Assembly (NCBI GenBank): GCA_002483465.1
Contig: DLHX01000001.1
Span: 248,238 to 312,237 of the forward strand
Length of the DNA: 64,000 nt
From: Micavibrio sp. UBA7657
GTDB lineage: Bacteria > Pseudomonadota > Alphaproteobacteria > Micavibrionales > Micavibrionaceae
Reading direction: 5' to 3'
Within the stretch, counting starts at the first letter, position 1, and every line of letters begins with the position of its first letter. The translations under genes were made by a program, and so were the position numbers. The notes under the pieces are model-generated. The model was not told the DNA's origin. It worked only from the letters and a program-made list of their open reading frames with translations, and did not search any database. Below, piece after piece: positions 25,074 to 33,747 of the stretch.

Positions 25074-25084
25074 ATTTTACATAT
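25074..25084 (+). promoter_or_regulatory. Copy of the recurrent motif ATTTTACATA
   Basis: ATTTTACATAT, ten of ten matches to the core seen at 122, 5381 and 56828, in the same orientation. It lies 65 bp upstream of the start at 25149. Function unknown. Confidence 0.35.
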
Positions 25085-25148
25085 CGCCTATAGTTGTGCT
25101 ATAAATTACGCGTTTCGTAAAATATAGGACTTCTAAAGGCAATAGGGC

Positions 25149-26762
25149 ATGGAAAAAGCCAGTCTTTTCAAGGGGTATCGCAAATATATAGCTGGGGCGG
25201 GCCTTTTAGCGGTGCTCAACGTTGGGCGGATTTTTGCCGACGGGATGCCTGAAGAGGGCCAGTTCACGCCTCCGGATGACGATCAAAACAACACCCGGTC
25301 CGACCTGCTGGACATTAAACAGCTGCTTAAGGACATCGACAAAAACTTAGGTGGGTTGAAGTCATCTCAGGAAAAAAAGCCAAAGCTCGTTGACTGTAAA
25401 GTCGAAGAGTCAAAGCCGCCGGAAAAAATCACGGAACTTGAGTGCATTGGGAAGAAAGTTGATAAACTAATAGCGAAGCCCAATGAGAACAAGTTTTTAG
25501 GACTGGACTTCAGCGATTTTATTAACATTCTTAATATTATCGCTTTTGGTTTTGCTTGGTACGAAATCAGGCATGCGCTGAGAAGCAACCGGCAGCAAAA
25601 AGAAGCCGTGCGGAAAAACCAGGCTGCAACTTATCTTTCAAAACAGAATCTTGAAGAGCAGAAGGGCATAATCCGCGGAAATCGCACGCGTGCGTTGCTA
25701 AATGATAGTAGCGCCAATCGTGCCGAGAGGATCGGCGACTTCCCTGAGATGTATTACTATATTGCCGACCGCATCCAGAACACGCGGGGGCCTGTCATCA
25801 TCATCATGCCGTTCTACCTGTTCGGAATCCTCGGCAGCCCGCACGGTCTCAATAATTTCCACCACACGCTGCATGAGTTATTCGGCGTCGCCGCTGGTGG
25901 TGACGACAAACGACGACTTATCGTGATCACTTATGATGACCAAAACCGTTATGAGCTGGCGCTCAAACGCTATAGCCACGCGATTCACGGCATGGAGACA
26001 CTCGACGATACGCCCCAGTCGCAAAAACTGGAAAGCATTTTCAGTGAGGGTGTGTGGCAGGAACTTCTGAAGGAGCTGGAAGTGTTCCGGGCAATACTGG
26101 ACGAGCACCCGGGAAACCGTGAAACCCTGGAGAAGCTGGCAAAAGATCAGGAAAAATTTATCAAGGATAAACAAAAAGAGTTGGATCAAGCTCAACAGGA
26201 AGTTTTACCGGGAGGTAAAAACCCTGACGAAGCTATAGACATGGACTTGGCTTTCCTTGATCATTTGAGGACGCGTCCTTTACCCAAAAAAGATTATTTC
26301 ACGAGGCGGCGCAGTAAAGAAATATCGCTTTTTGAGGCCCTCCACAACGCTCGCCTTGCTTTCAGTAAAGCCGTCAAAGAGCAGGAAAAAATATATTCAA
26401 AGACGACCGCGCAATGGAACGGTACGACAACACCATGGACCAACGGCGCGACGATAATAAAAGTGCCGCGTGGCAGGCTTTCAGATAAGCAAGCTTTCGA
26501 TAACCAGGCAACGATTTATGCTGCCGGTGAACTTATGCACGCCACGTCCTCGCTGACCCCTTCCGACAATGCGCGTAATAACAGGCTGATGAGCGAGAGC
26601 GGGGAGGAGAGAATTGATCCATTTAAGTGGAATCTCTCAATATTGTTTGAGCGTGCAGAGGAGCGAGAAAAGATACCTCGTGACATCATGGAAGAGCTGA
26701 ACGAGGCTTTGCCCGGTATTAAGACGATCGAAGATTGGTTAAAGTCCGAGCCCAAAGTTTGA
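25149..26762 (+). CDS. Hypothetical membrane-anchored protein, 537 residues
   Basis: Not recognised. A hydrophobic N-terminal segment (YIAGAGLLAVLNVGRIFA, 13-30) is followed by an acidic stretch and a second segment near 123-139 (DFINILNIIAFGFAWYE). The remaining ~400 residues are probably cytoplasmic and helical, with Lys/Glu-rich coiled-coil-like sequence near 310-345. Around GPVIIIMPFYLFGILGSP and NFHHTLHELFG lies a conserved-looking hydrophobic core with several His, perhaps a hydrolase- or sensor-like fold. It interrupts the conserved dnaQ-secB order and is probably accessory. Confidence 0.8.
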   Translation: MEKASLFKGYRKYIAGAGLLAVLNVGRIFADGMPEEGQFTPPDDDQNNTRSDLLDIKQLLKDIDKNLGGLKSSQEKKPKLVDCKVEESKPPEKITELECIGKKVDKLIAKPNENKFLGLDFSDFINILNIIAFGFAWYEIRHALRSNRQQKEAVRKNQAATYLSKQNLEEQKGIIRGNRTRALLNDSSANRAERIGDFPEMYYYIADRIQNTRGPVIIIMPFYLFGILGSPHGLNNFHHTLHELFGVAAGGDDKRRLIVITYDDQNRYELALKRYSHAIHGMETLDDTPQSQKLESIFSEGVWQELLKELEVFRAILDEHPGNRETLEKLAKDQEKFIKDKQKELDQAQQEVLPGGKNPDEAIDMDLAFLDHLRTRPLPKKDYFTRRRSKEISLFEALHNARLAFSKAVKEQEKIYSKTTAQWNGTTTPWTNGATIIKVPRGRLSDKQAFDNQATIYAAGELMHATSSLTPSDNARNNRLMSESGEERIDPFKWNLSILFERAEEREKIPRDIMEELNEALPGIKTIEDWLKSEPKV

Positions 26763-26815
26763 CGTACATGGCAATAAGGATATATAGTTCAGGCCATTAA
26801 ATATGAGGAAGTACG

Positions 26816-27235
26816 ATGATGCACAAATCAATTAAAGCCGAATATCATGATCCCGGCGAGGGTGTATATCTTATCCCGGCCGATGAGAAAGCCCGGTTGC
26901 CCGGCCCTCAGCGTCGTGCCATTGGTTATATTCAAAGCTATCTTGCAGTGGCGCAAAAAGAAGCCCGTAATGGCTATGGCGAGGGCGTGGAAAGATGTAT
27001 CGGTGGAGCCGTCGACGGTGCGTCCCAGGTTTTGGAGCAGAATTTTTTAAGCAATCCGGCTGATTTCCTAAAGAATGTCATTGCAGAGGCGGATAAAATA
27101 TCCGGTTACGTATCTATAATGCCGGACTACATTGCGAAAAAAGAAATCCTAAAAGATTTTAAACGATTAAGTATTATGAGTGAACAGGTTGCGCAGCAGC
27201 ATCACGATGCTCCCGAACCCGTCGGCATGCGTTAA
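26816..27235 (+). CDS. Hypothetical small protein, duplicated pair member 1, 139 residues
   Basis: Not recognised. An AGGAAG ribosome binding site precedes the ATGATG start. It is paralogous to the next gene: both begin with a Tyr/Leu-rich part ending LP(G/S)xQ..., go through helical sequence, and end QQHHDAPEPVGMR versus QQRHAVLEPVGMH. The stretch just after each stop codon is also alike (TTTTTGAGCTGCG... versus TTTTTGAACTGCG...), so the duplication included 3' sequence. Soluble; function unknown. Confidence 0.75.
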   Translation: MMHKSIKAEYHDPGEGVYLIPADEKARLPGPQRRAIGYIQSYLAVAQKEARNGYGEGVERCIGGAVDGASQVLEQNFLSNPADFLKNVIAEADKISGYVSIMPDYIAKKEILKDFKRLSIMSEQVAQQHHDAPEPVGMR

Positions 27236-27280
27236 TTTTTGAGCTGCGGCCTTATCCGCCAGCGCGCCGAAGGAATTACG

Positions 27281-27700
27281 ATGTTGAAATTTACAGAAGA
27301 AATGTCAAAGGAGTATGCGCGTATTCAGCTTTTGCAGCCCGGGCAAGAAGCCAGGTTGTCCGACTCTCAGTTGGAGATGATTGCCGATATTCAGGTCGGT
27401 CTTGGGTTGGCGCAGGATGCCGCCGCAGATAATAAAATTGAGCGCGTGAGAGATAGAATGGTGGCCCTTCCTTTTTTTGTAAACCTGGTTGTCGAAAGCC
27501 AGAATTTTCCCCTTGATAAGCTTCCGATTTTGGACCGGATTATTGCGGAGAGCAGGCCGATTCACGATTTTGCCATGAAAGGCCCCCACCCCGCATATAC
27601 AAGAAAAATAATTCTTGATTCCATTAAGTTTCTCGAAAGTGCGCCCGAGCGACTTGCGCAGCAGCGGCATGCTGTTCTTGAACCCGTCGGCATGCACTAA
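27281..27700 (+). CDS. Hypothetical small protein, duplicated pair member 2, 139 residues
   Basis: The start at 27281 (MLKFTEEMSKEYAR) follows GAAGGAATT; an upstream in-frame start at 27239 lacks such a site and lies in the repeated 3' sequence of the first copy. Same length and same C-terminal EPVGM ending as the first copy, but elsewhere diverged (RLSDSQLEMIADIQVGLGLAQDA against RLPGPQRRAIGYIQSYLAVAQKEA). This indicates an old tandem duplication. The gene runs toward secB, which is convergent. Confidence 0.75.
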   Translation: MLKFTEEMSKEYARIQLLQPGQEARLSDSQLEMIADIQVGLGLAQDAAADNKIERVRDRMVALPFFVNLVVESQNFPLDKLPILDRIIAESRPIHDFAMKGPHPAYTRKIILDSIKFLESAPERLAQQRHAVLEPVGMH

Positions 27701-27737
27701 TTTTTGAACTGCGCCCTTGTCTGGCGGCACGCCGTAA

Positions 27738-28289
27738 TTATTCGGATTTTTCTTCCTTGGCGTCTTCACGGCTCTGCGCCATTTCGGCGGCGAAACGCTG
27801 GCTGTAAAGCGCGTGGAAATCGACCGGGTTGAGAAGCAGCGGCGGATAGCCGCCCTGCATGGTGAGATCACTCAAAATCTGGCGCACATGCGGAAAAGCC
27901 TGATGCGGAATTTCAATCAGCAACAACGGGTGATGATTTTCCTCGGGCACTTTTTCATTGATCGAAACGGTGATGCCGTAAAGAATTTCAGCGATGAAAA
28001 CAGGTTGGTCCTTGCGCGAGGCTTCGGCCCGGGCGTTCAGGACAACTTCGTATAAATTCGGAATAGTCGCATCCTCGATCTTGCGGGCATCCATGCCGAT
28101 ATGGATGTTCATCTCGGGCGCACCCTGACCGGCGCGAAGGGAATCAGGCGTATTCGGATTTTCAAAAGACAGATCCCGAACATATTGCGCGAGGATGGTG
28201 ATCGGCATATCGCTCTGGTTCATCTGCGTGGTTTTACGCTCGCCTGTTGGCGCGCCGTTTTCCGGCTTTTTGTCTTTTTTGTCAGCCAT
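27738..28289 (-). CDS. secB: SecB, protein-export chaperone
   Basis: Tetrameric chaperone that keeps exported precursors unfolded and hands them to SecA. The body ITILAQYVRDLSFENPNTPDSL (about 31-52) and the PPLLLNPVDFHALYSQR near the end are family motifs. The 183-residue protein has a ~25-residue charged N-terminal extension rich in Lys, Asp and Glu and a charged C-terminal tail, both common in Alphaproteobacteria. fxsA lies beyond, in the same orientation. Confidence 0.96.
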   Translation of the reverse strand: MADKKDKKPENGAPTGERKTTQMNQSDMPITILAQYVRDLSFENPNTPDSLRAGQGAPEMNIHIGMDARKIEDATIPNLYEVVLNARAEASRKDQPVFIAEILYGITVSINEKVPEENHHPLLLIEIPHQAFPHVRQILSDLTMQGGYPPLLLNPVDFHALYSQRFAAEMAQSREDAKEEKSE

Positions 28290-28350
28290 GACTAAGAAAC
28301 CCCTGTTTTTTTATTAGGCTCTGCTGATTATCACTAATTTTACAGGACTC

Positions 28351-28794
28351 TCAAGGAGGATTTGAGCTATTGGGCTCGCTGATGGCCTTGGGTTCCTCAT
28401 CAATGCGCTCGTATTCGCCCTCGATAATGCCTGAATCGGCAGCAGTCCAGCCGGGCTGGCGCTTGAGGAAGGATTTCAGGAAGCCCCGCAGGCGCGGCAC
28501 CAGCAGTAAAATGGCCAGAACGTCGCTGATAAAGCCCGGCGCGATCAAAAGCACCCCGGCCGCGACGATGCAGAAACCGTCGAACAGCTCGCCCGCCGGA
28601 ACGCGGCCCCGGTCGAAGGCATCATGCATGGCAAGGACGGTCTGAAAACCCTGGTAGCGCACCACCGCGCCGCCTACAAGCGCGCTCGCGATCAAAAGCA
28701 GGACCGCCGTGATAAAGCCGATTTCGCCGCAGACCTCGACAAAAGCCCAGAGTTCCATCAACGGGAAGATAATAAACAGAACGTAAAACGGCAT
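28351..28794 (-). CDS. fxsA: FxsA family membrane protein
   Basis: The start at 28794 (MPFYVLFIIFPLMELWAF) is chosen because it gives the family N-terminus and is preceded by GGACAAGGG; an upstream in-frame start adds 31 unlike residues. Three or four hydrophobic segments and the conserved E-x-W-x-x-V-E-V-C motif follow. FxsA of E. coli is an inner-membrane protein whose overexpression relieves F exclusion of phage T7; its physiological role is unclear. The gene is divergent from the Tim44-domain gene with a 94 bp gap. Confidence 0.9.
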   Translation of the reverse strand: MPFYVLFIIFPLMELWAFVEVCGEIGFITAVLLLIASALVGGAVVRYQGFQTVLAMHDAFDRGRVPAGELFDGFCIVAAGVLLIAPGFISDVLAILLLVPRLRGFLKSFLKRQPGWTAADSGIIEGEYERIDEEPKAISEPNSSNPP

Positions 28795-28888
28795 AAAACC
28801 CTTGTCCTTTGCGCTCCGGGCATTAATGTAGATACGGAATATGGTAGAATAGTTATATAAAGTCAAAGAACCGGAAAAACAGGACAAT

Positions 28889-29623
28889 ATGACAGCAGAT
28901 CTCCTGGTTTATGCCCTGGTGGCCGCGGGCCTCGTCTTCTGGCTGCGCAGCATTCTCGGCACCCGTCACGGCGATGAGCGCCAGCGTGAAAACCCGCTGA
29001 CCCGCCCGCCTCTCGAGGCAAACCCCGATAATATGAATCCCTTCGCCGAGGAAGAGCGCGAAATGACCGGCGAGGACCGCGTCAAGAAACTCGCGGCTGA
29101 TTCCGGCGGCAAAATTTCCATCGACGGCGCTAACGTTGAGGCGGGACTGATCGATATCGCCCGCGCCGACCGCGAATTCGATGTCGGTTTTTTCATGGAC
29201 GGCGCGCAGGAAGCCTTCGCGATTATCGTTGAGGCCTTTGCCGCGGGCGACCGTGAGACGCTCAAGGATTTGCTCGGCCCTGCCGTTTACCACGCCTTCG
29301 AGGCCGCCATTACCGCGCGCGAAGGGCGCGGCGAAAAACAGGAAACGCAGATCCGCGCCATCCGCAAGGCCGAGGCGATCGAAGCGGGAGTCAGCGCCCG
29401 CAGCAAGGCCAACATCACCGTGCGTTTCACCGCCGACGAGGTTTCCGTGACGCGCGATTCAGCCGGGGAAATCATCGACGGCCATCCGGAGAAACTGACC
29501 GCCATGCGCGATGTCTGGACCTTCAGCCGCGACACCAAATCGCGCGACCCGCGCTGGCTGGTGATCGAGACGCGCGGCGATTTCGAGGACGACAACAAAA
29601 TCCTGCCCAATACGATTCAATAA
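28889..29623 (+). CDS. Tim44-like domain protein
   Basis: An N-terminal hydrophobic segment (LLVYALVAAGLVFWLRSIL, 5-23) anchors the protein to the inner membrane. A spacer rich in Pro/Asn/Glu follows, then a Tim44-like (NTF2-fold) domain from about residue 80 to 235 with GAQEAFAIIVEAFAAGDRETLKDLL and DVWTFSRDTKSRDPRWLVIETRG. The family is conserved next to fxsA, secB and mltA in Alphaproteobacteria; mitochondrial Tim44 tethers Hsp70 at the import channel, and a protein-translocation or membrane-biogenesis role is inferred here. Confidence 0.93.
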   Translation: MTADLLVYALVAAGLVFWLRSILGTRHGDERQRENPLTRPPLEANPDNMNPFAEEEREMTGEDRVKKLAADSGGKISIDGANVEAGLIDIARADREFDVGFFMDGAQEAFAIIVEAFAAGDRETLKDLLGPAVYHAFEAAITAREGRGEKQETQIRAIRKAEAIEAGVSARSKANITVRFTADEVSVTRDSAGEIIDGHPEKLTAMRDVWTFSRDTKSRDPRWLVIETRGDFEDDNKILPNTIQ

Positions 29624-29626
29624 TTG

Positions 29627-30778
29627 ATGCGCATTCCTTATATCATTTTGCTTCTGTTTCTTGCCGCGTGTGCGACCAAGCCGCCGCCTGCGGAGGAAAA
29701 ACCTGCGCGTGTTTTAAAAGAGGTCGGCTTCAACGCGCTGCCCGCATGGGGCGATTCATCGGTTTATATTCGCGCGGCGGACGCGTTCGGAAAATCCTGC
29801 ACGCGCATCATGAAGAACGACCCGGCAAAAAATTTCAGCGAAATTCCTGAAGCGAAAACATATGGCGATTGGCAGAGAATTTGTTCCGGCCTCGCGGGCG
29901 TTCCTAAAGACGATGCAAAAGCGCTTCGCCAGTTTTTTGAATCGAACTTCAAACCCTATGCGGTTTCAGCGGGCAAGGAGCCGGAAGGTCTCTTCACCGG
30001 CTATTACGAGGCGTCATTGCGCGGATCTCTTACACGCGACGCGGTCAACAATATCCCGTTATACACGAGACCGGACGATCTCGTAATGGTCGATCTCGGG
30101 CAGTTCCGCGATGAGCTGAAAGGCCAGCGTATCGCGGGCCGCGTGGTGGAGGGAAATTTAAAACCCTACGAAGACCGCGCGAAAATCGTTGCCGGACAAT
30201 GGCCGCATAATGACAAGGTTCTCGTCTGGGTGGATGACGCGGTCGATGCGTTCTTCGTGCAGATCCAGGGCTCGGGCGTTGTTCAGCTGAAAGAAGGCGG
30301 CGTGATGCGCATCGGCTATGCCGGGCAGAACGGGCATATCTATACGGCGATAGGAAAAGAGCTGATCGCGCGCGGCGAACTGACGAAAGAAAATGTTTCG
30401 ATGCAGGCGATCCGTGACTGGTTGTCGGCGCACCCGCAGCTGGCGGACGAAATCATGAACACCAACCGTTCCTATGTCTTTTTCAAGACGCTTGAAAAAG
30501 ACGGGCCCGACGGCGGCGAGGGCGTGACGCTGACGCCCGCGCATTCGCTCGCGGTCGATCATTCGCTCTTTCCCTACGGCGCACCGGTCTGGGTCGATAT
30601 CGATTATCCGGTGAATGGTCAGAGTCGCCTGAGGAATCTAATGATCATGCAGGACACCGGCGGCGCGATCCGTGGCCCCGTGCGCGGCGATGTGTTCTGG
30701 GGCTACGGCGAACAGGCCGAACAGCTGGCCGGGCCCATGAAGGCCAAGGGGCACTACTGGATTTTACTGCCGAAATAA
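29627..30778 (+). CDS. mltA: MltA, membrane-bound lytic murein transglycosylase A
   Basis: Cleaves peptidoglycan glycan strands to anhydro-muropeptides. The lipoprotein signal MRIPYIILLLFLAAC ends in an LAAC lipobox. The catalytic Asp is in MIMQDTGGAIRGPVRGDVFWGYG (the 3D-domain motif), and the substrate-groove GYYEASLRGS is seen near residue 125. The protein has about 383 residues. A TTG start three bases upstream is a possible alternative. The preceding gene ends within two bases. Confidence 0.95.
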   Translation: MRIPYIILLLFLAACATKPPPAEEKPARVLKEVGFNALPAWGDSSVYIRAADAFGKSCTRIMKNDPAKNFSEIPEAKTYGDWQRICSGLAGVPKDDAKALRQFFESNFKPYAVSAGKEPEGLFTGYYEASLRGSLTRDAVNNIPLYTRPDDLVMVDLGQFRDELKGQRIAGRVVEGNLKPYEDRAKIVAGQWPHNDKVLVWVDDAVDAFFVQIQGSGVVQLKEGGVMRIGYAGQNGHIYTAIGKELIARGELTKENVSMQAIRDWLSAHPQLADEIMNTNRSYVFFKTLEKDGPDGGEGVTLTPAHSLAVDHSLFPYGAPVWVDIDYPVNGQSRLRNLMIMQDTGGAIRGPVRGDVFWGYGEQAEQLAGPMKAKGHYWILLPK

Positions 30779-30874
30779 TTAGATAAGTAATTGAAAACGA
30801 ATCAGATTTTTTCAAGTAGATTTTTGCCAATTTTTTGTTTAGAATCAACATTATAACTCGAGAAGGAAGGCAGC

Positions 30875-31027
30875 ATGAGCAATCAAAAAACCTTAAGCCC
30901 CGCAGTGTTGCAAGCATCAAAAAATGCTGCCACTCACAGATATGACACAAGCACGTACATAAAAAGAACATCTATTGGCAGAGATGCGCAAACAGGTCGT
31001 CTTGTAACTGCCGATAATAAAAAGTAA
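30875..31027 (+). CDS. Hypothetical small protein, 50 residues
   Basis: An AGAAGGAAGG ribosome binding site lies a few bases before the ATG. The protein is Ser/Thr/Lys-rich without a hydrophobic segment. It ends three bases before the start of the HAD gene and shares its low GC, so the two form a small acquired operon. A role as an antitoxin- or leader-like partner is possible, but no evidence is available beyond the arrangement. Confidence 0.65.
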   Translation: MSNQKTLSPAVLQASKNAATHRYDTSTYIKRTSIGRDAQTGRLVTADNKK

Positions 31028-31030
31028 TCC

Positions 31031-31945
31031 ATGCCCAAAATTGCAATCATTTGGGATTTTGACGGCACCCTCACGCCAGATGATTCAACCAATACGACAG
31101 TTGAAATACTTCGAGGACAACCGGGATTCGGTAAAGAATTTTGGGAATTCATTAAGCGCGCCACAGGCAAAGAATTTATAAATCCAGCAACAGGTGAAAA
31201 AGAGAAATCTGAATGGGAACAATTATTAGGCTCCGATGCGCCCGCCTGGATGTATGCTCTTTCACAAATAGCATTCTCTAAAAAAATTCCACTCAATTAC
31301 GAATTTTTTAAAAAGTTCGTAGTTCCTCATGTAAAATTATACAAAAATGCTTTGAATTTTCTGAAAGAGCTTAAGAAGCTGCAAAACAGAAAAGATTTTA
31401 AAAATCTTGATCTTGAAATTCATCACTTCATAGTTTCTGCGGGCTTAAAAGATTTAGTTGAGCAAGTTTTTCCAGACAAATTAATTACTAGGTGCTTTGG
31501 TTGCCGTTACGAAATTCTTGCTTTTCGTGGCTACGAAAACGAGCCGGAAAGCATTCCTGTTTTTTGCATGGATGAAACTATGAAAACGAGATCTTTGTTT
31601 GAAATTTCAAAGGGATCATTTGAAGATCCTAAAAAGCCCGTGAATAAGAGAGTGGACAGTTCAGAATTATGGGCTCCTTTTTCAAACTTTATATATATCG
31701 GTGATGGTCCTACTGACGTGCCAGCCCTATCATTGACAAGATACAACGGTGGCTGCGGAGTAGTTGTTTACAACGAAGAAAAAAGTGAAAAAGATATTAA
31801 ATCACGATTAAAAGAAATGAGTTTGGATAAAAGGGCCGATTTTATTACGCCCGCAGACTTTTCTTTAAATGGAGAGTTATTTAAATATTTGGAGCAACGT
31901 TGCATTCAAATAAAGCAACGTTACGAAGCTGAGGCTTTTGTTTAA
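31031..31945 (+). CDS. HAD-superfamily hydrolase, 304 residues
   Basis: The DFDGTLTPD motif near residue 10 provides the nucleophile Asp and second Asp of HAD phosphatases; motif IV is GDGPTDVPAL near residue 223. Between them is a large cap rich in Lys and Phe, and motif II Ser (FIVSAGL) lies near 137. It resembles phosphoserine-phosphatase-type HADs. It is strongly AT-rich compared with its neighbours, and therefore likely acquired. Substrate unknown. It converges with tas with no gap. Confidence 0.85.
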   Translation: MPKIAIIWDFDGTLTPDDSTNTTVEILRGQPGFGKEFWEFIKRATGKEFINPATGEKEKSEWEQLLGSDAPAWMYALSQIAFSKKIPLNYEFFKKFVVPHVKLYKNALNFLKELKKLQNRKDFKNLDLEIHHFIVSAGLKDLVEQVFPDKLITRCFGCRYEILAFRGYENEPESIPVFCMDETMKTRSLFEISKGSFEDPKKPVNKRVDSSELWAPFSNFIYIGDGPTDVPALSLTRYNGGCGVVVYNEEKSEKDIKSRLKEMSLDKRADFITPADFSLNGELFKYLEQRCIQIKQRYEAEAFV

Positions 31946-32986
31946 TTAATACGGAACCGGGTTCAGGCGGCGGACGGATTCGATGTCGGCAAGCACGTCA
32001 TTCGAGAGCTTCAGTTTGATAGAATCGATATTGGTTTTGAGCTGCTCCATTGTCGTCGCGCCGATGAGCGTCGAGGTGACGAACGGCTTTTGATTCACGA
32101 ACGCGAGCGCCATCTGGCAGACGTCGAGCCCGTGTTTTTTCGCGACACCCATATAAGATTTCACCGCGTCATTTGTTTTCACACCGTCGCGGTGTTCGTG
32201 CCGCGTCTCTAACGACAGGCGCGCGCCGGGTGGGCGGGCGCCATCTAAATATTTACCGCTCAGAATTCCACGGCTGAGCGGCGACCAGGCGAGCAAGCCG
32301 CATTCTTCATGCATCGCGACTTCGGCGAGGTCATGATCGAAGCGGCGACAGATGAGCGAATATTCATTCTGGATCGATTGCATGCGCGGCAGGTTGTGTT
32401 TCTCGGCGAGCCGGAGATATTGAAGCGTGCCCCATGCCGTTTCGTTCGACAGACCGACATGACGGATTTTTCCGGACTTCACCAGATCGTTCAGCGTCTG
32501 CAGGACTTCAAGAAAATTATCTTCGATAGCTTTCGTTTCAAAGTCGGGCGAGTACTTCCAGTAATTGCCGAAATGATAATCCTCGCGGTTCGGCCAGTGG
32601 AGTTGGTAGAGATCGATGTAATCGGTTTGCAAACGTTTCAGGGAATCTTCAATCGCCTTCAGGATATTCTCGCGGTCGATGCGCGCCTTGCCGCCGCGCA
32701 CCCACGATAAACCCGGCCCGGCGATCTTGCTGGCAAGAATTATTTTGTCCCGGTTTTTGCGCGAGGCTAACCATGTGCCGATGATTGCTTCAGTCGCTCC
32801 GTATGTTTCCGCGCTGGGCGGCACGGCGTACATTTCGGCGGTGTCGAAGAAATTGATTCCTTGCGTAATGGCGTAATCCATCTGCGCGTGGCCGTCGGAT
32901 TCGGTGTTCTGGTTGCCCCACGTCATGGTGCCGAGGCCGATGAGACTGACCTTGAGGCCTGTGCGGCCGAGAGTCCTGTATTCCAT
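31946..32986 (-). CDS. tas: Tas-like aldo/keto reductase
   Basis: NADPH-dependent aldo/keto reductase with the (beta/alpha)8 fold; MEYRTLGRTGLKVSLIGLGT at the start, GINFFDTAEMY (catalytic Asp and Tyr region, about 46-56), the SKI segment with the catalytic Lys and LYQLHWPNR with His are all present. Its 346 residues match E. coli Tas. The start ATG overlaps the stop of the gene at 32986-33747 (TAATG), so it is translationally coupled to the end of the secretion operon, although functionally unrelated. Confidence 0.95.
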   Translation of the reverse strand: MEYRTLGRTGLKVSLIGLGTMTWGNQNTESDGHAQMDYAITQGINFFDTAEMYAVPPSAETYGATEAIIGTWLASRKNRDKIILASKIAGPGLSWVRGGKARIDRENILKAIEDSLKRLQTDYIDLYQLHWPNREDYHFGNYWKYSPDFETKAIEDNFLEVLQTLNDLVKSGKIRHVGLSNETAWGTLQYLRLAEKHNLPRMQSIQNEYSLICRRFDHDLAEVAMHEECGLLAWSPLSRGILSGKYLDGARPPGARLSLETRHEHRDGVKTNDAVKSYMGVAKKHGLDVCQMALAFVNQKPFVTSTLIGATTMEQLKTNIDSIKLKLSNDVLADIESVRRLNPVPY

Positions 32987-33747
32987 TAGAGTATGGGCTT
33001 CCTGTATTTCTGCGTGTCGATCTGCAGATCCTGCAGGCTGTCAGGCAGCGGCGCAGGGATGTCCGTATTGATGGGGAAAGCCGAGATTGAAGGAAGCGCA
33101 CGGTTGAAATTATCGACCAGCCTTGGATCCAGTTCGCGGCGATTGATCATGATTTTATCGACAACAGTGCCGCGCTCGGGATCGTTTTTATAATAGCACT
33201 GGATCGGCTCCATGCGGTATTCGCCGAACGAATCCACCTGTGTGTACCAGATGCGGACCGAGGTCTCGAACTCTTCAACCGTGCTCAGGCGGAGGTGATC
33301 GGGGTAGCGCGTAACGCCCTCGAGGAAAACCTTGCAGATGCCGAAGGCCAGACCGCCCTGGTAAGGCTTCATCAGCCAGTGAACGGAGTAGGAGAGGAAG
33401 ATGATTACGCCCACACCCATGGCGAAGTAAAATTTTGCCTTCCGCTGCGCTCTTTTTCTTTCATGGATACTGCTTTGCGCGATCGCGGCGTCGATCTGTT
33501 CGTCGACCTGCGTTTTGGTGGCTTTTTGTTTCTTGGTTTTCTTTCTTTTACCGCTGATCTCACGGCCCTTGAATTCGTTATCGGGCGGCGGCTTGATGGG
33601 CCCCATAGAGGCCTGCGCGGCGGAAGGAGAAGATGAAGATAGAGGTGTTTGGGACGCGGCAGGTTGCTGCTGCTGTTGTTGCGGAGCTTGTGTCTCCTGC
33701 GGTGCGGCTTCAGGCTTGGGGCCGCCCGGGCCTTTTTCCTCGGTCAT
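32986..33747 (-). CDS. Unrecognised membrane protein of the type IVB secretion operon, 253 residues
   Basis: The start at 33747 overlaps the dotO stop (ATGA). The first ~65 residues are Gln/Pro/Ser-rich; a Lys-rich segment (KRKKTKKQKATK) is followed by one transmembrane helix near 110-128 (FYFAMGVGVIIFLSYSVHW). The remaining ~125 residues are periplasmic and include TVEEFETSVRIWYTQVDSF, FNRALPSISAF and the C-terminal QIDTQKYRKPIL. The single-helix layout with a periplasmic domain is like several minor Dot/Icm or Tra proteins, such as those after traU; exact identity unknown. Confidence 0.75.
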   Translation of the reverse strand: MTEEKGPGGPKPEAAPQETQAPQQQQQQPAASQTPLSSSSPSAAQASMGPIKPPPDNEFKGREISGKRKKTKKQKATKTQVDEQIDAAIAQSSIHERKRAQRKAKFYFAMGVGVIIFLSYSVHWLMKPYQGGLAFGICKVFLEGVTRYPDHLRLSTVEEFETSVRIWYTQVDSFGEYRMEPIQCYYKNDPERGTVVDKIMINRRELDPRLVDNFNRALPSISAFPINTDIPAPLPDSLQDLQIDTQKYRKPIL

